Assembly: GCA_032622095.1 (NCBI GenBank)
Contig: CP136067.1
Coordinates: 96,030,707-96,094,706, forward strand
Reading direction: 5' to 3'
From: Siphonodentalium dalli
Lineage: Eukaryota; Mollusca; Scaphopoda; Gadilida; Siphonodentaliidae
DNA: 64,000 bases
Numbering within the stretch: the stretch's first letter is position 1; each line of letters opens with the position of its first letter. Made by a program: the position numbers and the translations under genes. Shown piece by piece: positions 53,995 to 63,998 of the stretch. A model generated the notes under the pieces. It saw only the letters and a list, made by a program, of their open reading frames with translations, was not told the origin of the DNA and made no database searches.

Positions 53995-54955
53995 TACAGG
54001 TACAGACAGGTGATGGTCAATTACACCTGGTGTATTCACAGGTAAAACATTAATCATAATAATATACCCGTGTACCCAAATGAGTTCGCTTAACCATTTG
54101 TATACTGATTGTCTATAATTCTCAGTCTGTAATGCATGGTGAATTGCAGAAAGGTGACGGTTAATTAACACATGTATTAATATTCACAGGATAAACATTA
54201 ATCAAAATAATATACCTGTGTACCGAAATGAGTTCGCTTAACCATTTGTATACTGTTGGTCTATAATTCTCAGTCTGTAATGCATGGGGGAACTGAAGAA
54301 AGGTGACGGTTAATAACACCCCGGTATATTCACAGGTAAAACAATAATCATAATAATATACCTGTGTACCGAAATGAGTTTGCTTAACCATTTGTATACT
54401 GTTTGTCTATAATTATCAGTATATGTAATGCATGGGGGAACTGAAGAAACGTGACGAATAATTAGCACCCCGGTATATTAACAGGTAAAACAATAATCAT
54501 AATAATATACCTGTGTATACCAATATGAGTTCATTGAAACCTATAGATACTCTTTAGTTCTGGGTTCCACAGGCAGTTTATACAAGATTAACATAGGGGT
54601 GTATTTACAGGTAAAACAATAATCATAATAATATACCTGTGTACCGAAATGAGTTTGCTTAACCATTTGTATACTGTTTGTCTATAATTATCAGTATATG
54701 TAATGCATGGGGGGAACTGAAGAAAGGTGACGAATAATTAACACCCTGGTATATTAACAGGTAAAACAATAATCATAATAATATACCTGTGTACCAATAT
54801 GAGTTCATTGAAACCTATATGCTTAACTCACTCTTTAGTTCTTGGTTCCACAGGCAGTTTATACAAGATTAACATAGGGGTGTATTTACAGGTAATACAT
54901 TAATCATAATAATATACCTGTGAACCTAAATGAGTTCACTTAACCCATTGCATCA
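53995..54955 (+). repeat. ~146-bp tandem array, 6-7 units
   Basis: Units contain TTCACAGGTAAAACA(T)TAATCATAATAATATAC(C) written as two blocks, GAGTTCGCTTAACCATTTGT, and GGTGACGGTTAAT. After 54530 a variant unit (CAGGCAGTTTATACAAGATT) alternates with the first type, a higher-order pattern. A stray unit is at about 55196-55260. Confidence 0.85.
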
Positions 54956-55314
54956 TACTATGAATCTTAGGCCATAATGTGGCTCCACAGTTTCTGCAGG
55001 TAAACATATATCATAATATATATATATATGTTCACTTGACCCTGTACACACTATGATTATTATCCTTTACCTATGGTAGACCCGGGCAGGGGACATTTTA
55101 AATGTAGTGTGCCAAAATGAGTTAACCCTTCATAGCTAACAATTTACATAGTACTAAAACAACTAAGCTATAAGAGGTAACGATAATAAAATAATTGGAT
55201 GCTTTTACAGGTAACATGTTAATCATAATAATATACCTTCATACCTAAATGAATTCACTTAAAAGCTTCATAAATTACATTTCACCCCATGAATTAAGCT
55301 TTACCCATGACATA

Positions 55315-55527
55315 CAGTAATGCCCTAAATAATCTACTCGTTAACCACAGCAGAATTATGGGTATTTTTTCAGGATTTAGTCGGAAATATGGCTTGTTGC
55401 AATTCATCGGAAAGCTCTCAGTGAGAGCTTTCCAGTTAATGGCAACAAGCCATATTTCCAACTAAATCTTGAAAAATTACCCATAATTCTGCTGCGGTTA
55501 AGGAGTTGATTATTTAGGGCATTACAG
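55315..55527 (+). mobile_element. pogo-type foldback MITE
   Basis: Full length, right terminus decayed (GGGCATTACAG). Confidence 0.85.
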
Positions 55528-55876
55528 AACCATATGGACAGATGATAGACAATAAACATGGGGGGGGGTGATAATTAAGAAAATAATTTAGTGGGTGTGT
55601 GGTGTTATTGGGGAATACTGCGCAGTGATCCTTGGGGAACATTGTGTGAACTGCAGAGCCAACCACAAACCAGATTCCTAACTCAATTTGTTTGTTTGTT
55701 TTTGTTTGTTTAATCTGTCCTATTTGTTCAATTTTTTTTTTATAAAAGAAATGTTTTACTTTGAACTGGGTAAATATCTGACAAGTTCAGGATGCAATCC
55801 GGTTATTTCAGGTAAATGTTTACAAAACCAATTTTGCTTCCTGTTTAGTCTGAAGTGTGTGTCAGAGTTTATCATA

Positions 55877-56391
55877 GATCATGCCATGAATCTCTAATCT
55901 GGCTAACACCGGTAGAGATCATATTCCACCAGTGCAAAACCTGAGGACTTTTAGAAGTTTTGACAGGGAACCTTACAAAGTCGAAAAAATAACACAGGGA
56001 ATATATTTCTTAGTTATTACCTGTTCCTTAATAATGAACTTAACTGTAGGTGAAGATCCGAAATCGAAATTTCACAATTTAAGTAATTTTGTAAACGATT
56101 TTGCTTTGCGTCGCTTACAATTATGGAATTTCTGCCGGGTAATTAATTTGATGTTTATTGCAATATCGGCTAACAAAAGTCAAAGGAAAGCATGCAGTTT
56201 CAAGTTGGGACCTTCACCTACAGTAAAGTACATTATTAAGGAACAATTAACAACTAAGAAATATATTCCCCATGTTAATTTTTGTGACTTTATAAGGATC
56301 CCTGTCAAAACTTTAAAAAGTTCCAAGGTTTTGTACTCGTGGTATATGATCTTTATTGTGTTAGCCAGAGTAGAGATTCATGGCATGATCT
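55877..56391. mobile_element. 515-bp long inverted-repeat element
   Basis: The two halves are inverted copies (about 80-85 percent): AGATCATGCCATGAATCTCT / AGATTCATGGCATGATCT at the ends, AGTTTTGACAGGGA / TCCCTGTCAAAACT, TTCCTTAATAATGAACTTAA / TTATTAAGGAA inside. A 153-codon plus-strand frame across it is a by-product of the fold-back and is not counted as a gene. Superfamily unclear. Confidence 0.8.
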
Positions 56392-56492
56392 AAGTTTATC
56401 AATGCTATTTAGAAGATTGTGCTATTGTTCAGCAAGTAAAAGATAATAATGAAAGAAAACCCAAATTATTTTTTTCTGATACCTAATGTCAT

Positions 56493-56870
56493 CATGCCTG
56501 CAAGTATTGTGTCTATCATTTTCAGAATGAGGTCCCCATTGGGTGAATTTAATTAGCTATCCCACACAGTGGGCAAGCATCACCAAATTCATCCCGGGGG
56601 ACCTCGTTCTGCTTAGGCCTTATCTTCTGGGAATTATCCAGTCTCATATTTACATTGTTTTTAGTTACTTTTTCCCTTCTGGGAAGTTTCTATATCCCCT
56701 AATTTGCAGAAGATAAACTTCAACTGGGGAACTTTAATCTCATCCTTGGTCTCCCATAGCAGTTGAGGCCTAAGCAGAATGAGGTTCCCAGAGGGGAAAT
56801 TTGGTGATGGTACCCCTAGGGTGGTAGTTAATTGTGATGCTAGTGTGATGACACACTATTTGCAGACTTG
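56493..56870 (+). mobile_element. hAT-type MITE, long form, perfect duplication AATGTCAT
   Basis: CATGCCTGCAAGTATTGTG to ACTATTTGCAGACTTG, flanked by AATGTCAT at 56485-56492 and 56871-56878. The middle is in the same orientation as at 24.2 kb. The right lobe is eroded (GATGGTACCCCTAGGG). Confidence 0.9.
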
Positions 56871-57822
56871 AATGTCATGTCAACTTAGTACATTACACAG
56901 GGATGCCAAATTCATACACAAAATAACGGAAAGTGATCGACTAACTCCAAAAACACAATCAAGTTAATATACAGATCACACGTTCACCTCTTGTTCTCAT
57001 AAAACACAAAGAAAATATTTTAAGTAGCTACATAAACATCATTTCTGGCCTGGTTCAGGTAGTTTTTCACCTGAGAGTCTCTTCTCCACAGGTAGCCAGG
57101 TAAACGCCAGCTATACGCCCTGCTTGGATATGATTTGATATGTCTGAGTAGCTAGCTACTTTACATTCTCCTGTTCGGAGAAATGTTGTTGTGTTGAGTA
57201 ATCTAGTCTTTCTTGTATTATGATGTTAACGTGAATCATCTGTTTTCTATGATATTTATTTTATCAGGTAGTGCTCTTGTACCTGGCAGTGTGTCAAATG
57301 ATAGTTAGTGGGGTACCTTATATCAACAAGACCGCAAACTATGTTTTATTATGACCACCCGCTGAGTAGCCGTGATCATTTGCAAGTTCTTCGAATACTA
57401 ATCATATGAATGGCGTAGAAATGTTTTTAGTTAATATTTATCAACAATTTGGTTTATGAGAGCAGTAAAATCAATTTAATTTAATTTATATACCAATATG
57501 TATTTTAGTTTCACACAGAATTTTGTTAGGAGATTTAAAGTCTTTAGGGTCTTTTAACTATTATATTTAAAGATGTGGTCTTCTTCCCAAACAGTACTTA
57601 CAACAATATCATTTTGTTTATGAAATTTGTTTTAGTGACACACTCATCTTAGTATAATCCAAAACAGGTGAGAAACATGAATTATGACACATGTTCAAAT
57701 TGAAACACACGGCTGTCCAACATATTAAATTCACTTCGCTGTCCAACATAATTCACTTCTGAAAACGGTTATCATAAACTCAAAATTGATATTTAGACAA
57801 TGATTTACAAGCAGGTCAAAAG

Positions 57823-58056
57823 CAAGCCTTGAAATAGTGTGTCTGTCATTTGCAGAATGAGGTCCCCAGAGGTTGAATTTAGTGATGCTACCCCGCATAC
57901 CGCCCTCTGGGAACCTCATTCTGCTGAGGTGTAAGCAGAATGAGGTCCCCAGAGGGTGAATTTTGTGATGCTAGCCCGCTATGCGGGGTAGCATCACTAA
58001 ATTCACCCTTTGGGGACCTCATTCTGCAAATGACAGGCACACTATTTCAAGGCTTG
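57823..58056 (+). mobile_element. hAT-type MITE, first lobe shortened
   Basis: CAAGCCTTG to CAAGGCTTG; flanks GTCAAAAG and TTCAAAAT agree at 6 of 8 positions. The first lobe is cut to ACCCCGCATACCGCCCTCTG. Confidence 0.85.
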
Positions 58057-58077
58057 TTCAAAATAGATCTATAATTA

Positions 58078-58246
58078 ACCCTTCCATGACTGGAGCTTCC
58101 TAACATTTTGGCGAAAACCCTGTGCCAAGGCATTCTCTTATATATGTCTGGCACCTTATTCGCAGGCCTAGCTCTCTCATAATTCCTTTAACACTTTCAT
58201 GATGGGAGCTGTGCTGGTGCAGCATTAAAAATCCTGTGCCAGTGCA
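58078..58246 (+). mobile_element. Two TTAA/CCCTTT MITE (CATGA family) left ends
   Basis: TTAA-CCCTTCCATGACTGGAG.. runs to TATATATGTCTGG (58140); a second start, TTAACACTTTCATGATGGGAG, runs to GTGCCAGTGCATG, where it passes into a hAT-type long-form segment. Confidence 0.7.
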
Positions 58247-58540
58247 TGCCCTCATCTGCTATTGGAGACCAGGACACAGATTTAAATTCCCAGATACTGA
58301 TGTGCACCCACTGGGCACCTTGATTATGCAATGTGTCCCTCTGCCAATTTGGGGATATACAGAAACTAAACTAAAAAAAAAGAATCGTTGTGAAGAAGTT
58401 TCTAAAGAAATAATAAAGTTGCTTTCCAGAGAAGATAAGGCCTAAGCAGAATGAGGTCTCCAGAGGGTGAATTTAGTAAAGCTAACCCACTGTACTGGGT
58501 ATCGTCATTATCGGCACCATATTCTCAGGCTTGCAGAATG
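58247..58540 (+). mobile_element. hAT-type MITE, long-form middle, same subtype as 1158-1500
   Basis: CCCTCATCTGCTATTGGAGA, GTGCACCC..GGGCACCTTGATTATGCAATG and AGAAGATAAGGCCTAAGCAG match the subtype at 1.2-1.5 kb more than the other long forms. Confidence 0.65.
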
Positions 58541-58566
58541 CTTGTAATTTATAACACACTGGTGTA

Positions 58567-58779
58567 CAGTAATGCCCTAAATAATCGACTCCTTAACCAC
58601 AGCAGAATTATGGATAACTTTTCAGGATTTTGTCGGAAATATGGCTTGTTGACATTCATCGGAAAGCTCTCAATGAGAGCTTTCCGATGAAGGTCAACAA
58701 GCCATATTTCCGACTAAATCCTGAAAATTTACCCATAATTCCACTTTGGTTAAGGAGTCGATTATTTAGGGCATTACTG
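58567..58779 (+). mobile_element. pogo-type foldback MITE
   Basis: Full length with TA on both sides; arms share the change GACATTCATC / GATGAAGGTC only partly. Confidence 0.85.
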
Positions 58780-58989
58780 TAGTGTATGAGTGTACAGTAA
58801 TTGTTTGTATAACATTTCCAATAAACTTATCTCCTATAGAAAACTCTCATGTTATATCAGATGTTCATATATACCAGGTGTACAACATATATATATATCA
58901 TAAACTATGACCGACAACACCCTGAGGGTATGACTATGACCCCTACCCCCCCCCCCCATGAATCCTAAATACCAGATAATAGAGAGGGT

Positions 58990-59664
58990 AGATCCAAGCC
59001 ATGAATCTCTACTCTTAAAAGCTACAAACTTTTTGATGTTCTGACTGGTTCTGTCAGAGAACTTTATAACATTGAAAAAACAGGGCAGGGAATATATTTC
59101 TTTGTTAACCTCTTCACTGCTAAATGACGTTATGACGTCGTGTGCTGGGCAGTTGATGTTATTGCCATTTTCCTATGGGAAACTATAACGGGAATACCAC
59201 AAGAACCATAAAACTGACTCAGTTGAAAGGATATTATCGTTCACAATCGTGGAACATAATACACTTTTTATAACTTTGAGATGCAGTTATTCCGATGCAC
59301 CAATCTCTGAGTTCCAGTTATGTATAATGGCCTACTGCTAGTGTGCTGAAGTAGGTCCGTAGTACCCACGGACCATATAGCACACGGCGTGCACTTTTAC
59401 GTCTGTAATAGTTACGGACGTCATAGCAGCGAAGAGGTTAATACTTGTTCCTCAATAATCTACTTCAAAGTAGGCGGTGGTCCCAGCTTGAAATTGCATG
59501 CTCTTTTGTGAGCCGATATCGAAATAAACTTTTATTTATTTATTATGAAATTCCATAATTGTAAATGACGCAAGGCAATTTCGCTCACAAAGTCATTTAA
59601 ATCGTGCAATTTTGAGTTAGGACATTCACTTTCAATGAAGCACATTATTAAGGAACAGGTAATA
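58990..59664. mobile_element. Long inverted-repeat element, second copy, interrupted and truncated
   Basis: It is related to 55877-56391 (CCATGAATCTCTACTC, GGGAATATATTTCTT, CATTATTAAGGAACAG). It is interrupted by the TTAA element at 59109-59437 and loses its right end at the hAT-type fragment from 59666. Its internal sequence has diverged. Confidence 0.75.
59109..59437. mobile_element. TTAA MITE with CCTCTTCACTGCTA ends
   Basis: CCTCTTCACTGCTAAATGAC to TAGCAGCGAAGAGG with TTAA at 59105-59108 and 59438-59441; subterminal ATGACGT / ACGTCAT is also inverted. The related element at 55.9 kb reads straight through the site (TTAGTTATTACCTG). It is a single copy here, distinct from the CCCTTT families. 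Confidence 0.85.
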
Positions 59665-59665
59665 G

Positions 59666-59844
59666 CATAGCGGGCTAGCATCACAAAATTCACCCTCTGG
59701 GGACCTCATTCTGCTTACACCTCAGCAGAATGAGGCTCCCAAAGGGTGAATTTGGTGATGCTAGTCCGCTATGCGGGGTAGCATCACTAAATTCACCCTC
59801 TGGGGACCTCATTCTGCAAATGACAGACACCCTATTTCAAGGCT
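59666..59844 (+). mobile_element. hAT-type MITE, left part missing
   Basis: GCATAGCGGGCTAGCATC to CTATTTCAAGGCTTA. Confidence 0.8.
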
Positions 59845-59846
59845 TA

Positions 59847-59937
59847 ATAAGTTCAACAAAGAACCTGGTTGTTTGTTGAACATATTACCTGAACATTTCC
59901 CAAACTATTAATCAATGAGTATTTAGTATAGAAAGGG
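59847..59937 (+). mobile_element. TTAA/CCCTTT MITE (CTTTACT family), right end
   Basis: AATAAGTTCAACAAAGAACC to TTTAGTATAGAAAGGG-TTAA. Confidence 0.7.
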
Positions 59938-59958
59938 TTAATTGTTGTCTATTTTAAC

Positions 59959-60254
59959 CAAGCCTTGAAATAGTGTGTCTGTCATTTGCAGAATGAGGTT
60001 CCCAGAGGGTGAATTTAGTGATGCTACCCCGCATAGCGGGCTAGCATCACCAAATTCACCCTCTGGGAACCTCATTCCGATGAGGTGTAAGCAGAATGAG
60101 GTCCCCAGAGGGTAATTTGGTGATGCTAGCCCACTATGCGGGGTAGCGTCACTAACTTCACCCTCTGGGGACCTCATTATGTGGGCTAGCATCACCAAAT
60201 TCACCCTCTGGGGACCTCATTCTGCAAATGACAGACACCCTATTTCAAGGCTTG
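59959..60254 (+). mobile_element. hAT-type palindromic MITE (family reference copy), perfect duplication ATTTTAAC
   Basis: Termini CAAGCCTTGAAATAGTGTG and CCTATTTCAAGGCTTG are flanked by ATTTTAAC at 59951-59958 and 60255-60262. Inside the ends comes TCATTTGCAGAATGAGG, then hairpin lobes built from GGTGAATTTRGTGATGCTA and its complement around CCCCGCATAGCGGGC. Short forms have two lobes joined by CTGAGGTGTAAGC; long forms have a ~230-bp unrelated middle with GGGGATATAGAAACT. Eight-base duplications point to a hAT transposase. It has no coding capacity. This copy has an extra half lobe. Confidence 0.95.
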
Positions 60255-60568
60255 ATTTTAACACAAATCGGTTCAAATGTGCAGTTTGTGATCACTTGCC
60301 AATGGCATGATGAGAAGTTTTGTAATTTATAATGCAATCGTGTTGGCGCTTTGAGTGCACTCCAATCTGAGGAGTTAGGTCATGAAAAATAAACAAACAC
60401 AATTTCATTGTTTGTGTAGATACTTCACTAATGTGAACATAAAAGCATTCCCAAACTGTGTCATTTCTCGAGGGCGCTCATAAATAAATTGTCTGCACCC
60501 CACTAAGTTCATGAGACCTGCGTGGAGAATATCTTCCCAACATCTCCCATCAGTCTAAATGCACCGAA

Positions 60569-60924
60569 TAAGCCTTTAAATAGTGTATGACATTTGCAGA
60601 ATGAGGTTCCCAGAGGGTGAATTTTGTAGCATCACAAAATTCACCCTCTGGGAACCCAGTTGAAGTTGGTGATTTCACCCATTAGTCAACTCAATTATGC
60701 ATTTTATATTCTGCAAATTAGGGGATCTAGAAACTGAAGGGAAAAGTAACTAAAAAGAATGTTAATTTGAGACTAAAAATACTTCCCAAGAGATGAGGCC
60801 TGACAGAATGAGGTCCCCAGAGGATGAATTTGGTGATGCTAACCATCTGTGCTGGGTAGCATCAATAAATTCACCCTCTGGGGACCTCATTCTGTAAATG
60901 ACAGACAAACAATTTGCAGGCCTG
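60569..60924 (+). mobile_element. hAT-type MITE, long form, eroded ends
   Basis: TAAGCCTTTAAATAGTGTAT to AATTTGCAGGCCTG; the first lobe is short (GAATTTTGTAGCATCACAAA). Confidence 0.8.
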
Positions 60925-61091
60925 GTTCAGCTGTCTCTTGATCTTATCATCTGAACATCAAATGTATGAAATGGAATCAAGAACTTTTACAATTTGCCTT
61001 CTTAACTGTAAACATTGTAATTTTAAGGAGTCTATTTTCTACATATCTACTCCTTTTCAAATGGTAATGTCCACACAGCTATGATGAGCTA

Positions 61092-61301
61092 CAGTATTGC
61101 CCTAAATAATCGACTCCTTAACCACAGCAGAATTATGGGTAACTTTTCAGGATTTAGTCGGAAATATGGCTTGTTGCCATTCATTGGAAAGATCTCACAG
61201 AGCTTTCTGATGAATGGCAAAAAGCCATATTTCCGACTAAATCCTGAAAAGTTACCCATAATTCTGCTGTGGTTAAGAAGTAGATTATTTAGGGCATTTC
61301 T
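61092..61301 (+). mobile_element. pogo-type foldback MITE
   Basis: CAGTATTGCCCTAAATAATC at the left; right terminus decayed (GGGCATTTCTA). Confidence 0.85.
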
Positions 61302-61377
61302 ATAAACCTAAATATGATATAAACTCCATGACCATGAACATGTTTTTCTGACTGCTAATGTTAGCCAATTATTAACC

Positions 61378-61477
61378 CTTCCATTGCTGGAGCATCGCGA
61401 AATTTTCCGAAAACCCTGTGCCAATGCATTCTCTTATATATGCGAATCTCCCATAAGGACACTTGCAAATATATATA
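61378..61477 (+). mobile_element. TTAA/CCCTTT MITE (CATGA family), left half
   Basis: CCCTTCCATTGCTGGAGC to GCGAATCTCCCATAAGG; ends where the hairpin at 61478 begins. Confidence 0.75.
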
Positions 61478-61636
61478 GGTTATCACCACCATGTGTGTTT
61501 CTGATATCCGTATTCAAGTCGAGCTGCCTTCTCTGGGCAGTCTATCGACGAGTCCGTAGGACGAGTCGATAGACAGCCCAGAGAAGGCAGCGAGACTTGA
61601 ATACGGATCTCGGAAACACACAGGGTGATGATAACC
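61478..61636. repeat. 159-bp near-perfect hairpin
   Basis: Arms of about 78 bp (GGTTATCACC.., GATCCGTATTCAAGTC, CTGCCTTCTCTGGGC, CTATCGAC) with a few mismatches close on GTCC-GTA-GGAC with a GA/GA internal loop. Flanking duplications are not evident. It is single copy in the window. Confidence 0.9.
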
Positions 61637-62559
61637 AATTTATCTTACAATTCGTCCCATAAAAATGCAATAAAACTCAATTTAAAACAGGAACTATTTT
61701 ATTACGCGCAACACACAACGTACAAAATTCTCAGCACGCGACGTTGTGATAAGTCAAATTCTGAGAAATTCACGTCACTATTCAAATTCACTTTGGCTGG
61801 AATCCGATTCAATGAAGAGGCGACGATATTTTCGTTTCATATGTTCGACATAATTGTCACTTTTAACAGGATAATTGTATTATTTTATGGTGCAATCTCC
61901 TTGGATAGTGATAGTGTTGGCGAGATGCATTGCCGGAGATGACTGTCCATTCAGAGTTTTGGTGAATTTTGAACTTTCCGACACTTCGACAATCGAGTTC
62001 TGACTAGCACTAAAATAACCCATTTAGAGGAAATGCAATAAATCACGGACTTTTCGTAAGTATTCTGTTTTATATCCTTAACATAAGATAAAATTAATTT
62101 GATTTTCCCTTCTGTATTTTATCGAATAAAAATGCGTTCAGTAGCTTTTGATCAAGACCGTACTGAATTACGGGGAATTCCCTACTTCGCTAAAATAGAA
62201 ATTGTCAAAATAGTCCGTATTCGTGCACGCTGTAAACAATGTGTAAACTTTGTTCCTTTTTCGATTTCCAAACATTTTTGGGTGGTTATTTTGAGCTTTT
62301 TGGGCCCTGTCTCCACATTTTGTCAACTTTATTGAACTAATTATTGATTATTTTACATTCGTAGCACACGAGTATATTATTTTACGACTTTTAGTTGGTT
62401 ATTTAGACGTTTTGTTTTGAAAACAAGCCAGTTGTCGAAACGCACGTGCACCAGCTGTTGCCATCGAAGATATCCTTGTTGCCATCCAGGATACAAGATC
62501 GGAAACCGCCTAGTCGTTTTCGCGTGTATTTGATGAAATATAGCTATATTGTAAGATAA

Positions 62560-62715
62560 AAGAGAATACATTGGCCTAACAATATTTCCCTAGACCTTGT
62601 AAGCTGGTGAATTCTCTTATATATGTGAGTCTTCCTAACTCGCATATATAATAGAATGCACTGGCACAGGATCTTTAATGCTGCACAAGCACAGCTCCTG
62701 CTATGAAAGGGTTAA
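62560..62715 (-). mobile_element. TTAA/CCCTTT MITE (CATGA family), reverse orientation
   Basis: AAGAGAATACATTGGCCTAA to TGCTATGAAAGGG-TTAA, with the ACCTTGTAAGC spacer. Its right end is only about 30 bp from the donor of exon 1. Confidence 0.75.
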
Positions 62716-62744
62716 AATGAAATCTCAATATAAAAGAGAATTAC

Positions 62745-63998
62745 CCATCGTGAGATCATCTGTGATACTTTGTCGAATGGATACAGTCCCTCTAAGCTCG
62801 GCTTCTCGGTATAGCCAACATCCTCTTTCACGATATCAGTATCCTCTGATTTCCCAGCATTCCCTCTCATAATGTCTGTGACCTCAGACTTGGAACTTTC
62901 AACATTAGCAGAAGACGGAACGTGTCTGCTACTCACATAATTCTCCTTTAAGTTCTGTGGTTTGATTTGGGATTCTGATTTCACATATTTTTTTTCGGAT
63001 TTGTTATCCTCATCCGATGACTTATTCAAATAATGTTGTGTTACGCTTGTCTGTTTCTGTTCATTTTTAGTATTTTTGTTTAACGGATAATTTTGCATAG
63101 ATTTGGCACTAACACTGGAAGTAATACTTTCTTGAGAATTTTGATCATGTTTCGCTGAATCGGCATTATCTTTAGAGACTACTATTTCGGTTTTCGACTC
63201 GACATCTGTCCGGATTTTCCTTATTTTTTCCGTATCATCCGACTTTTTATAATGAGGAATGCTTTTCGTGGGTTCTGACGATTTTTTCATGTAGTGCGGT
63301 ACTACAGCGGATACCTGCTGTGATTTCATGTAATAAGGGAGAGAACTCTGTTCCTCAGATTCAGAGTCACTGTCTTTATTAAGCCCATCATCTTCAACAT
63401 CTTGCTCAATATCAGAAATCATTCGACCTTCAGCAGAATTTACCCGAATTTCATCATCCTGTTCCGTGTCAGAAATCATCTGATCTTCACCATCCTGTTC
63501 CGTGTCAGATATCACACGATTTGCTGTCACATCAACTTCACAATTAGCCTCTTCTGGTTCCACAAACGATTTGACATTATCATTGCTTCCCGAATCATCT
63601 TCAACATTCACAACTGGTTTTATGTTAACAACAGAATGTTCCTCATCATTTCTATCAATCGTGTTATCAGTTGATGTGCCCCACGTTTTCTCAGCAATAT
63701 CTTCATTTTTTTTAACTGATTCATTTTTCACTTCAACTTTTTCTGTCATTTCATCAGTTACGATTTGTATGATGTCATCACATCTTTCTGAATCATCTTT
63801 TGACGCTTCCTTTTCTGACTCATCTCTTGAGCTATGCCCCTTAAAATCATCGCGCGAAACGCGTACTTGAAAATTATCTCTCGAAACATGCCCCTTAAAA
63901 TTATCCCTCGAAACTCGTCCACCACTTGCCGGCTTGGCGTCCGCAGCAGATTTCTTATAATGAGGAGCAGATTTTGTAGAACTTGACGATTTACTCAT
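62745..63998 (-). CDS. Exon 1: acidic, low-complexity 5' coding exon (partial)
   Basis: A frame open for 418 codons runs from the window edge to the donor CGATGG before GTAATT (phase 0). The first Met in view is at 63998, too close to the edge to tell a true start from an internal Met. The product is Ser/Asp/Glu/Lys-rich and probably disordered. It has three short repeat sets: VSRDNFKGH-type near the N-terminus; I-S-D-T-E-Q-D three times in the middle; and a tyrosine motif P-[HY]-Y-[KM]-K-[KS]-S spread through (APHYKKS, LPYYMKS, VPHYMKKS, IPHYKKS, plus QHYLNKS). The last may be a binding or phosphorylation motif; I do not recognise it. Phase 0 fits exon 2. No signal peptide or membrane segment. 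Frames on the opposite strand are shadows. Confidence 0.85.

Larger units (their letters stand above)
53568..62744 (-). other. Intron 1 (9.2 kb)
   Basis: Between the 5' coding exon and the 64-nt exon. It holds the 54-kb minisatellite, both copies of the long inverted-repeat element, MITEs and a 159-bp hairpin. 56.9-57.8, 60.27-60.55 and 61.65-62.56 kb contain nothing I can name. Confidence 0.75.

Noticed and set aside
55932-56393. 153-codon open frame on the plus strand
   Set aside because: It runs through both arms of a long inverted repeat, has a second non-open copy at 59 kb, and shows no domain or splice-site evidence.
61540-61575. Hammerhead ribozyme
   Set aside because: The stem II-like GTCC-GTA-GGAC is present, but the conserved CUGANGA and GAAA strands are not; the neighbouring GA/GA bases pair within a simple hairpin.
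61625-61942. 105-codon plus-strand frame just upstream of exon 1's donor
   Set aside because: It begins inside the hairpin's right edge, has no recognisable domain, and lies in intron 1 of the minus-strand gene without splice evidence.
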